Assembly: GCA_035550315.1 (NCBI GenBank)
Contig: DASZPL010000083.1
Coordinates: 1 to 19,020 of the forward strand
DNA: 19,020 nt
Direction of reading: 5' to 3'
Source of the DNA: DASZPL01 sp035550315
GTDB lineage: Bacteria; Actinomycetota; Actinomycetes; JAFAQI01
Position numbers and translations under genes: made by a program. The notes under the pieces were generated by a model. The model saw only the letters and a list, made by a program, of their open reading frames with translations, was not told the origin of the DNA and ran no database searches. The first letter of the stretch is position 1, and every line of letters begins with the position of its first letter. Below are positions 6,567 to 12,535 of the stretch, piece by piece.

Positions 6567-7378
6567 GCGTGTTCGCCGCACACTCGTTTCTCACCGGTTT
6601 GGCGGTGACCGGTACTGCCACGCTCGTGGTGTTCGTCGGCAGCTGGCTGATCGGCTGGCGGCTACGGCGGTTCAACGTTGTCGACATCACCTGGGGCATC
6701 TCCTTCACCCTCACGGCCGCCACCGCCTACGGCTGGTCGACCGGCCACCATCTCGGCGACGCCCATCGGATCTTGCTGCTCGCGATGACCGCGGTGTGGG
6801 GGCTGCGGCTCGCCGGCTACATCGGCTGGCGGTCACGCGGGAAAGGTGAGGACCCGCGCTATGCCGCCATGCTCGAGCGCGCTGGCGGCTCGCCGGCGCG
6901 CTACGCGCTGACCCGCATCTTCTTGGTGCAGGCGGTGATCGCCTGGTTCGTGTCGCTGCCCGTCCAGGTCGCGATGGCTGCGTCGGCCCCGGCGCTGGCG
7001 TGGCTGGTGGTCGGAGCAGGGGTGTGGGCCGTCGGGGTGATCTTTGAGGCGGTCGGTGACGCGCAGCTCGCCGCGTTTCGGCGCGATCCGGCCAACCGCC
7101 GTCAGGTGATGGACCGCGGCCTGTGGCGCTACACCCGGCATCCGAACTACTTCGGTGACGCGATGGTCTGGGCCGGGCTGTGGCTCCTCGCCGCCGGCCA
7201 TTGGGTCGGGGTGGTCACGATCGGCTCACCGCTGCTGATGACCTGGTTTCTCATCGCCAAGACCGGCAAGCCGCTGCTCGAACGCTCACTGACCGCGTCG
7301 AAGCCGGGCTACGCCGACTATGTCGCGCGGACCAGCGGCTTCCTTCCGCTGCCGCCACGGCGGGCTAGCGGACGATGA
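6563..7378 (+). CDS. DUF1295 membrane protein (steroid 5-alpha-reductase-like)
   Basis: This 271-residue polytopic membrane protein has about six hydrophobic segments. It carries the family signature GLWRYTRHPNYFGDAMVW near residue 190, shared by DUF1295, steroid reductase C-terminal and isoprenylcysteine methyltransferase-like proteins. Such proteins act on lipid-like substrates, using NADPH in the reductases or SAM in the methyltransferases; which applies here is unknown. The GTG at 6563 overlaps the methyltransferase stop as GTGA, so all four operon genes are translationally coupled. Its 3' end overlaps the convergent cupredoxin gene by 14 bp. It corresponds to Rv0446c in the sigK region of M. 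tuberculosis. Confidence 0.88.
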   Translation: MSVFAAHSFLTGLAVTGTATLVVFVGSWLIGWRLRRFNVVDITWGISFTLTAATAYGWSTGHHLGDAHRILLLAMTAVWGLRLAGYIGWRSRGKGEDPRYAAMLERAGGSPARYALTRIFLVQAVIAWFVSLPVQVAMAASAPALAWLVVGAGVWAVGVIFEAVGDAQLAAFRRDPANRRQVMDRGLWRYTRHPNYFGDAMVWAGLWLLAAGHWVGVVTIGSPLLMTWFLIAKTGKPLLERSLTASKPGYADYVARTSGFLPLPPRRASGR

Positions 7379-7784
7379 GGACGCCGGTCATGCCGGCGGT
7401 GGAATGGTAGGTGCATTTGAACGGGTAGCGGCCCGGCTTGCGCAGGTGCAGCGTGACCGTGGTCGACATGCTGCCGGGGTCGCCGTTGACATCACCTGAC
7501 CGCACGTGCAGCGACGGGAAGTCGATGTTGTGCGGGTAGCTGCCGGTGTCGTGCAGCGTGATCGTCAGCGTGCCCGGGGCTGCGGTGATCCGCATCGGGG
7601 CAAACCGCAGCATGTCGGTCGCATCGATGCTCACCCGCTGCCCGCCGTGCGGGCCGACGCTCGCCGCGACCGGTGCCGCTGCGGACATCCGTGGGCCGAC
7701 GGTGCCGGAACCGGCGCCGCCGCAGCCGGCAAGCGTGATCCCGGCAGCCACGGCCATCGCGAGGTAAGCGGTGCAGCGTCTCAT
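7365..7784 (-). CDS. Cupredoxin-like copper-binding lipoprotein
   Basis: The 139-residue product starts with a lipoprotein signal peptide whose lipobox is LAGC (Cys21). It then carries a plastocyanin-like domain with the expected type 1 copper ligands: H85 (YPHNIDF), C124, H127 and M132 (PFKCTYHSTAGMTG). It is probably an outer-face electron carrier or copper-binding protein. The ATG at 7784 is preferred over the one at 7832 because it begins directly with the signal peptide and has AGAAAGG about 8 nt upstream. It lies downstream of the duplicated lipoprotein on the same strand, separated by two strong hairpins, and no SigK-type promoter is seen in front of it. Its end overlaps the DUF1295 gene tail to tail. 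Confidence 0.88.
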   Translation of the reverse strand: MRRCTAYLAMAVAAGITLAGCGGAGSGTVGPRMSAAAPVAASVGPHGGQRVSIDATDMLRFAPMRITAAPGTLTITLHDTGSYPHNIDFPSLHVRSGDVNGDPGSMSTTVTLHLRKPGRYPFKCTYHSTAGMTGVLIVR

Positions 7785-7805
7785 CACGCACCTTTCTGAT
7801 GGGGC

Positions 7806-7840
7806 GGTGGCGGGTGGACTGGCGCTGCCCACCCGCCACC
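7806..7840 (-). terminator. Hairpin between the two lipoprotein genes
   Basis: GGTGGCGGGTGG (7806-7817) and CCACCCGCCACC (7829-7840) form a perfect 12-bp GC-rich stem with an 11-nt loop; one more pair, 7805/7841, extends it. There is no T-run, so it could terminate, attenuate or protect an mRNA end in front of the cupredoxin gene. Confidence 0.5.
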
Positions 7841-7848
7841 GGCGGAAT

Positions 7849-7887
7849 GCACCTCAGCCGGCAGGCGGAGTCGCCTAGCTGAGGTGC
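7849..7887 (-). terminator. Hairpin spanning the stop of the duplicated lipoprotein
   Basis: GCACCTCAGC (7849-7858) pairs with GCTGAGGTGC (7878-7887), and an inner GGCG/CGCC pair (7864-7867 and 7872-7875) continues the structure. The stem includes the stop codon region of the gene on the minus strand. A termination or mRNA-stability role is inferred. Confidence 0.5.
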
Positions 7888-9110
7888 TGTTGCTTCGTGA
7901 TCGCCGACGCAAGGACCGCGGCGGTACCGGCCATGTGTGACTCGGCCATCGACAGGCGGGCGGCGGCGTCCGGATTACCCGCGACGATCGCCTTGATGGC
8001 GGCCTCCAGCGTGGTGATGTGACCCTGCAGGTCCTTCGAGACCGCCGCCGCGGGCAGCCCGGTGGCAGGGCCGAGGAACCTCGCGAAGTCACGCTTGTAG
8101 TTGGCCAGCTGTCCCTGTGCTTGGCGCACCATCGCCTGGTCATGACCGGCCAGGCCCGCCGTGTAGGTGACGAAGAACCCGATGTGCGCCCGCCACATCT
8201 TCAGGAACTGCTGCTGCGCCGAGCCTCCATACAGCGAGCCGATCGCCTTGCCCAGCCCCACCGTGTTGTCGTCCAACGCCGACAGTGCCGCCTTGGTCTG
8301 CGGGGAGCTCAGGCTGGTGCCGACGGCCGTCTGCACGACCGCCGCGGTCTGCGCCACATGCTGCAGCAGCAGTCCGGTCAGCGCAGCCCGCAGGGAAGCG
8401 GCGTCCCCGTCCGCGTTGCCGGCGAGGTTCTTCTGCTGGTCGATGCCTGCGGCGAGCGCCTGGGCGGTGCCGTCCATGTGCATCGCCGCCATCTGCAGCT
8501 TGCTCGCCGCGCTCGGACTGCTCGCCACGATCGCACGGATCGCCGCTTCCAGGGTTTGGATGTGCCCTTGCAGTTCGTTCGCGATCGCCGACGCCGGGAT
8601 ATCGGTCGCGGTGCCGAGAAACTTCGAGAACTGCGCCTTGTAGCCGGCCAGCTGGTGCTGCGCGGTGGCGACCATCGACTGGTCCTTGGTCGCCAGGCCC
8701 TTGGTGTAGGTGACGAAGAACCCGATGTGCGCCCGCCACATCTTCAGGAACTGCTGCTGCGCGCTGGCGCCGTACACCGAGCCGACCGCCGCGGCGAGCG
8801 CCTGGGTGTTCTTGTCCAGTGTGTTCAATGCCTGCGTGGTGTTCGCCGACGAAATGCCTTTCTGCACCGCCGTTTGCACTACGAAGCCCGTCAGGTCGAC
8901 ATGCTCACGGAACAGCTCATCCAGCCCGGCGCGCAGCGACGCCGCGGTGCTCGCGCTGGCGTCGGTCGCGCCCGTGCTGGCACTTGACGTCGGCCCGCTC
9001 GACGAGTTCGCGTTTGCACCGCCGGACGAGCTGCTGCCGCAGGCGGTCAAGGCCACGGCGAGCGCTGCCGCGCCGACACCGACCTTGATCGGTAATGGTT
9101 TTGCCTTCAC
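7875..9110 (-). CDS. Lipoprotein with two tandem four-histidine helical domains
   Basis: The 411-residue protein has a lipoprotein signal peptide with lipobox LTAC (Cys24) and a Ser/Gly/Thr-rich linker to about residue 55. Two all-helical repeats follow, in perfect register 181 residues apart. Each has four histidines at matching places: H70/H251, H128/H309, H183/H364 and H211/H392, in contexts such as MWRAHIGFFVTYT, GHI-TLEAAI and HM-GTA. One His per predicted helix suggests a metal- or haem-binding bundle; this is inference. The repeats share 59 identical bases (8161-8219 and 8704-8762), so the duplication is recent or homogenised. The GTG start at 9110 has GAGGAG in front. A SigK-type promoter lies at 9148-9175. 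I do not recognise a named family. Confidence 0.85.
   Translation of the reverse strand: MKAKPLPIKVGVGAAALAVALTACGSSSSGGANANSSSGPTSSASTGATDASASTAASLRAGLDELFREHVDLTGFVVQTAVQKGISSANTTQALNTLDKNTQALAAAVGSVYGASAQQQFLKMWRAHIGFFVTYTKGLATKDQSMVATAQHQLAGYKAQFSKFLGTATDIPASAIANELQGHIQTLEAAIRAIVASSPSAASKLQMAAMHMDGTAQALAAGIDQQKNLAGNADGDAASLRAALTGLLLQHVAQTAAVVQTAVGTSLSSPQTKAALSALDDNTVGLGKAIGSLYGGSAQQQFLKMWRAHIGFFVTYTAGLAGHDQAMVRQAQGQLANYKRDFARFLGPATGLPAAAVSKDLQGHITTLEAAIKAIVAGNPDAAARLSMAESHMAGTAAVLASAITKQQHLS
8161..8219. repeat. Internal repeat copy 2 (identical to 8704-8762)
   Basis: These 59 bases are identical to those at 8704-8762, 543 bp (181 codons) away, inside the duplicated lipoprotein gene. They encode the motif around H309 (H128 in the other copy). 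Confidence 0.9.
8704..8762. repeat. Internal repeat copy 1 (identical to 8161-8219)
   Basis: Partner of the 59-bp exact repeat; it encodes the QQQFLKMWRAHIGFFVTYT segment of the first domain. Confidence 0.9.
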
Positions 9111-9147
9111 GAGTTCTCCTCATGTCGAAGCCGTCAGTTACCGAGGC

Positions 9148-9175
9148 ATTCGCGGGAGGATCGGCATCGGATCGC
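9148..9175 (-). promoter_or_regulatory. SigK-type promoter of the duplicated lipoprotein
   Basis: On the minus strand: -35 GCGATCC (9175-9169), 15-nt spacer, -10 GCGAAT (9153-9148). The GTG start at 9110 follows about 37 nt later with a GAGGAG ribosome binding site, so this message would have a leader of about 30 nt. One base of the -35 differs from the other copies. Confidence 0.65.
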
Positions 9176-9195
9176 TCGATCCACAATCTCGACGC

Positions 9196-9633
9196 TTAGG
9201 CGGAAAGGGTCGGAGCTCCGAACCTGCCTCCGGCCGTCGGTCGCCGAGCGGCGATCACGCTAACGCTGAGCAGACAGGCCGCACCCTCCGTCACGATCGA
9301 CACCACGCCCAGCGGCTCCAACCAGTTGCCGACGTCGTCACCGATCTGCGGTAACGCCGTGCTCCGCGAAACGACGTACGCCGCCACAGCCAGGAACGCG
9401 ACAATGCTTGCCGCCCCGTACGCGAGCCGTGTGTCGGCGCCCACCAGCAGCAACGCAAGCGCGAAGCAGCCCACCGTCAGCGCGATGAACAACGCGCCGA
9501 TGTACGGCGCCTCATGCAGATGTTCCGGAGTCACCGGGATGTGCGCGGCTCCCGCCACGATCAACAGCCCGGCCACGAAGAAGCGCGCCGGGTGATCCAG
9601 TGCCGGGCCGAGCAGAGAACGAAAAGTTGTCAT
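9196..9633 (-). CDS. Small four-helix membrane protein with His/Glu motif
   Basis: This 145-residue protein has four hydrophobic segments, at about 17-32, 45-68, 71-90 and 108-128. A motif with three histidines and acidic residues, AHIPVTPEHLHEAPY, lies between helices 1 and 2, probably on one membrane face, and could bind a metal. I recall similar unnamed actinobacterial membrane proteins but cannot name a family. The ATG at 9633 (MTTFRSLL) is chosen because it lies 8 nt after a SigK-type -10 box (GCGAAT), which predicts a leaderless message; the longer frame to 9837 would read through the promoter. It ends 21 bp before the -35 of the duplicated lipoprotein on the same strand. Confidence 0.78.
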   Translation of the reverse strand: MTTFRSLLGPALDHPARFFVAGLLIVAGAAHIPVTPEHLHEAPYIGALFIALTVGCFALALLLVGADTRLAYGAASIVAFLAVAAYVVSRSTALPQIGDDVGNWLEPLGVVSIVTEGAACLLSVSVIAARRPTAGGRFGAPTLSA

Positions 9634-9641
9634 ACCGAGCC

Positions 9642-9669
9642 ATTCGCCCAGCCCGCCCGCCCGGATCAC
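9642..9669 (-). promoter_or_regulatory. SigK-type promoter of the membrane protein gene
   Basis: On the minus strand: -35 GTGATCC (9669-9663), 15-nt spacer, -10 GCGAAT (9647-9642), 8 nt to the ATG at 9633. The -35 forms one half of the perfect palindrome CGGATCACGTGATCCG (9662-9677). Confidence 0.72.
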
Positions 9670-9697
9670 GTGATCCGCCGCGCCCGGCGTTGCGAAC
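9670..9697 (+). promoter_or_regulatory. SigK-type promoter of the small secreted protein gene
   Basis: -35 GTGATCC (9670-9676), 15-nt spacer, -10 GCGAAC (9692-9697). The two -35 boxes abut back to back. The ATG at 9741 follows with a ribosome binding site AGAAGGAG (9728-9735). Confidence 0.7.
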
Positions 9698-9740
9698 ACC
9701 ACGGGCAGGGGCCGTTCGGGCCCTGGCAGAAGGAGACAAC

Positions 9741-10037
9741 ATGAGACCGTTGAGGTTCTCCCGCGGAGCGCAACTACTGGCCACCGGCACCGCGATCGTG
9801 GCGGCCACCGGCATCGGTGTCGCGATGGCCGCACCATCGACGATGGACCCGCCGGCCAACGCCATGAGCCACGGCCGTGGCATCGACGAGTACGGCATGA
9901 CCAAGGCGTTCTACAAAGGCCACACGCTGAACTTCACCTACACCAAGGGGTTCTTCTGTGACCGGCACGTGCGATCGGTCGCGAGCAGCGACTGCGAGGT
10001 CGGAGCAAGGGCCATGATCAACCGATCATGGACCTGA
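9741..10037 (+). CDS. Small secreted protein with two cysteines
   Basis: The 98-residue product has a signal peptide (residues 1-30, hydrophobic LLATGTAIVAATGIGVAMA, likely cleaved after AMA). The mature part is about 68 residues and contains FYKGHTLNFTYTKGFFCDRHV and a second cysteine (C73 and C85, possibly a disulfide). The ribosome binding site AGAAGGAG and the upstream SigK-type promoter support it as a real gene. I do not recognise a named family. The last residues (MINRSWT) coincide with a perfect inverted repeat at 10012-10031, and the protein may be a shortened form of a longer family; this is uncertain. Confidence 0.72.
   Translation: MRPLRFSRGAQLLATGTAIVAATGIGVAMAAPSTMDPPANAMSHGRGIDEYGMTKAFYKGHTLNFTYTKGFFCDRHVRSVASSDCEVGARAMINRSWT
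10012..10031. repeat. Inverted repeat at the end of the small secreted protein gene
   Basis: CCATGATC (10012-10019), loop AACC, GATCATGG (10024-10031) form a perfect 8-bp stem just before the stop at 10037. It may act as a terminator between the convergent genes or mark a deletion scar. Confidence 0.4.
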
Positions 10038-10079
10038 CCGTTTGCGGAAGCCTGGCGAAATGCCGCGATCTCCGGGTCG

Positions 10080-11146
10080 CTAGGGCCGTGCCTCCAGGAT
10101 GAGGTTCATCGGCGTCTCGGCGGCCACTCGCAGCTGGCTGAAGCCGGCCTGCTGCAGGACATCGCGGAGCCGCGCCTGGCCGGCTTGTGCGCCGAGTCCG
10201 AGCCCGACCTCCTGGGACAGCGAGTTCGGCAGGCACAGCGCCGACGAGGCGGTGTAGAACAGCGCGGCCATCGGGTTGCCCGCGACGTTCTCGGTCTTGT
10301 CGTCGAGCGCGAACGGCTCGACCAGCAAGAGGGTGCCGTCGTCGGCGAGGTGCTCGCGTGCGTAACGCGCGTTGCCGACCGGATCGCCCATGTCGTGCAG
10401 GCAGTCGAAGAAGCAGATCAGGTCGTAGGTGCCCGGATACGACTTGGCGTCCGCGACCTCGAAGCTGACCCGGTCCGCGCAACCGGCGTCCGAGGCCCGC
10501 TTGCGCGCCGTATCGATCGACGCGGCGTGCGAGTCGAACCCGGCAACCTGTGCCTGCGGATAGGCACCGCGATGACGACGGCCGAGGCGCCGTGCCCGCA
10601 GCCGATGTCGGCCACCCGCGCACCGGCGCGCAACTTCGCGTCGACCCCGTCGAGTGCCGGGATCCATGCGGTCGGCAGGTAGGCGCGATAGCCGGTGCGG
10701 AAGAACCACTCGGTGCCGGTGAACAGGCACGGGTGGTGGTCGCCCCAGGCGATCGCGCCATCGCCGCGGAACGCCGCGCTGATCTTGTCGTAGTCGAGGA
10801 ACAGGGACCCGAGCGTGTTCATGCCGCGGGCAACGAAAACCGGCGACGTGTCATCGGCGAGCGCCGCTACGGCCTCCGGCGACAGTGAGTAACGCTGGGT
10901 CGCGGCGTCGTAGTCGACGAGGTGGCCGGCAGTTTGCCCGTCGAGCCACTCCTGCACCAGTCGGGTGTTCGTGCCGGTCTGCTCGGCCAGCGCGGCCGTG
11001 TCGACCGGGCCGCTGGCGGCGAGCGCCCGGTAGAGGCCGAGCTCGTCGCCGAGCCACACGCTGAAGCACAGCGCGCCGCCGGTCATATAGCCGACCATGG
11101 TTCCCATGAACTCCTGAAGCTTGCCTTCGTCGATCGTCGCGGTCAT
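10080..11146 (-). pseudogene. Class I SAM-dependent methyltransferase with winged-helix N-terminus, frameshifted
   Basis: Two overlapping minus-strand frames together encode one protein. The N-terminal part (ATG at 11146, ribosome binding site GGGAGGGG) has a winged-helix-like region (ELGLYRALAASGPVDTAALAEQTG) and the SAM motif VADIGCGHGASAVVIA. The protein continues in another frame from AYPQAQVAGFDSHAASIDTAR through FFDCLHDMGDP and LLLVEPFA to the stop at 10080. The join lies near 10567-10573, where one base seems to be missing (GCG GT GCC TAT). Restoring it would give about 355 residues, normal for this family, which includes mycobacterial methyltransferases often annotated as transcriptional regulators. 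It is either a recent pseudogene or a sequencing error. It diverges from the ECF sigma at 11240. Confidence 0.85.
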
Positions 11147-11239
11147 CGCTGTCCCCTCCCGATTGGTCGATGACGTGTCATGTAGTCCGCGACGGCGACC
11201 GGTCGTTACGCGCCTCATAGTCGTTGCGCGACCTGACAA

Positions 11240-11878
11240 ATGCGCATCCGACGTAACCGCCCTACCCTCGCGACCGTGGGGGGGCCCGCCAACGAGGTTG
11301 GCCTACTCGAGCGGCTCCGCGCCGGCGACGAGCAGGCGTTCGTCACGCTGGTCCGGCAGCATCACCCGGCACTCGTGCGGCTGGCATCGGCGTACGTGCC
11401 CAACCGTGCGGTGGCCGAAGAGGTCGTGCAGGAAGCCTGGCTCGGTGTCGTCCGGGGAATCGAGAAGTTCGAGGGTCGTTCCTCGCTGAAGACCTGGCTC
11501 TACCAAATTGTGGTCAATCGTGCGCGCAGCGCGGGAGTCCGAGAACACCGCGAGACGCCGGCGGACTTGAGCGATCCCACGTCGTCGATCGAGCGATTTG
11601 GCAGCGACGGCGGCTGGATCGAACCACCGGTGCCCTGGACCGAGCAGGTCGATGACCGGTTGACCGCGGCCGCGCTGCTGGCGCGGGTGCGCGCTTGCCT
11701 CGACCTGGTGCCGGACGGGCAGCGGCAGGTGGTAACGCTGCGCGACCTCGACGGACTAACGTCCGGAGAGGTCTGCAACGTGCTGGGCATCAGCGAGGCA
11801 AACCAGCGCGTCCTGCTGCACCGCGGACGCGCCCGGCTGCGCGGCCTGATCGACCTGGACATGCGGGGGGCGGAGTGA
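11240..11878 (+). CDS. ECF RNA polymerase sigma factor
   Basis: The 212-residue ECF sigma has region 2 at about 22-95 (EQAFVTLVRQHHPALVRLASAYV, AEEVVQEAWLGVVRGIEKFEG, LKTWLYQIVVNRARS) and region 4 at about 145-205 (LDLVPDGQRQVVTLRDLDGLTSGEVCNVLGIS, ANQRVLLHRGRARLR). The linker between them is long and has a WIEPPVPWTEQVDDR segment typical of one mycobacterial-type ECF group. The ATG at 11240 has no clear ribosome binding site; a GTG at 11276 would give a product 12 residues shorter. The stop overlaps the start of the zinc-finger anti-sigma by one base. I see no copy of the SigK-type motif in front of it. Confidence 0.9.
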   Translation: MRIRRNRPTLATVGGPANEVGLLERLRAGDEQAFVTLVRQHHPALVRLASAYVPNRAVAEEVVQEAWLGVVRGIEKFEGRSSLKTWLYQIVVNRARSAGVREHRETPADLSDPTSSIERFGSDGGWIEPPVPWTEQVDDRLTAAALLARVRACLDLVPDGQRQVVTLRDLDGLTSGEVCNVLGISEANQRVLLHRGRARLRGLIDLDMRGAE

Positions 11879-12132
11879 TGCGCGTCTTCCGCCGCCGCGC
11901 GCTGGTGTGCCGCCAGGCCGTCGCCTTGGTCACCGGCTACCTCGAAGACGCGCTGTCCCGCGCGGACCGGATCCGCTTCGAGCGGCATCTCGCGGCCTGC
12001 CCGCACTGCAGCGCCTACCTGGAGCAGATCCGCATGATGATCGCGCTGACCGGACGGATCGAGCCGGAATCGCTCGACCGGCAGGTCCAAGACGAGCTGA
12101 TCACGCTCTACCGGCAGTGGCAAGCCGGCTGA
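11878..12132 (+). CDS. Small soluble zinc-finger anti-sigma factor
   Basis: The 84-residue product carries the zinc-binding anti-sigma motif H-xxx-C-xx-C (RHLAACPHCSAYLEQ), preceded by a helix with CRQAVALVTGYLEDAL. There is no transmembrane segment, so it would act in the cytoplasm. It overlaps the stop of the ECF sigma by one base (TGATG), the usual layout of a sigma and its partner, and probably binds and inhibits that sigma. The upstream gene end GGGGGGCGGAG may serve as ribosome binding site. Confidence 0.85.
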   Translation: MRVFRRRALVCRQAVALVTGYLEDALSRADRIRFERHLAACPHCSAYLEQIRMMIALTGRIEPESLDRQVQDELITLYRQWQAG

Positions 12133-12211
12133 TCACGTCGGTTGAGCCGACGTCGGGGTGTAACGCCGGGTGCCGTCGGAGAGACAAACCTAGGACTGAG
12201 GGAGGGGCGAT

Positions 12212-12505
12212 ATGGGATTTGTCCAGGTGATCGACTTTCGAACTTCGAAGTACGACGAGTTCATGGCGCTCGACGAGCAGTGGCGTGCGGCCACCGAAGG
12301 CAAGCGGACGCTACGTCGCTCCGTGCTCTGCCGAGACCGCAACGACGCGAACCACTACCTCGTCTTTGCGTTCTTCGACGACCACGACTCGGCGATGGCC
12401 AACTCGAACCTGCCTGAGACTGGCGAGTTCGCGACCAAGCAGCAGGCGTTGACCGACGGAGCGGCAACGTTCACCGACCTCGACATCCTCGACGACCGGA
12501 GCTGA
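12212..12505 (+). CDS. Small protein of dimeric alpha-beta barrel type
   Basis: The protein has 97 residues and a good ribosome binding site (GGGAGGGG, 5 nt before the ATG). The pattern FVQVIDFRTSKYDEFMALDEQW, HYLVFAFFDDHDSAMANSNLPET and TFTDLDIL looks like a beta-alpha-beta fold of the antibiotic biosynthesis monooxygenase/dimeric alpha-beta barrel kind. No catalytic residue can be assigned and the substrate is unknown. It stands alone, 79 bp after the anti-sigma gene, and may be co-transcribed with it. Confidence 0.75.
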   Translation: MGFVQVIDFRTSKYDEFMALDEQWRAATEGKRTLRRSVLCRDRNDANHYLVFAFFDDHDSAMANSNLPETGEFATKQQALTDGAATFTDLDILDDRS

Positions 12506-12535
12506 CCGGCCGCGGCTCGATGCCGTGACCGGCTA

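Noticed and set aside
8019..8987. Plus-strand frame of 322 residues opposite the duplicated lipoprotein
   Set aside because: Its own repeats only reflect the duplication on the other strand; Arg-rich shadow composition and no ribosome binding site.
9634..9837. N-terminal extension of the membrane protein gene to 9837
   Set aside because: The extension would run through both divergent promoters and the first part of the secreted protein gene; the ATG at 9633 fits the -10 box.
11170..11181. Short palindrome ATGACGTGTCAT between the methyltransferase and ECF sigma genes
   Set aside because: Arms of only 5 bp and no second copy; too weak to call an operator.
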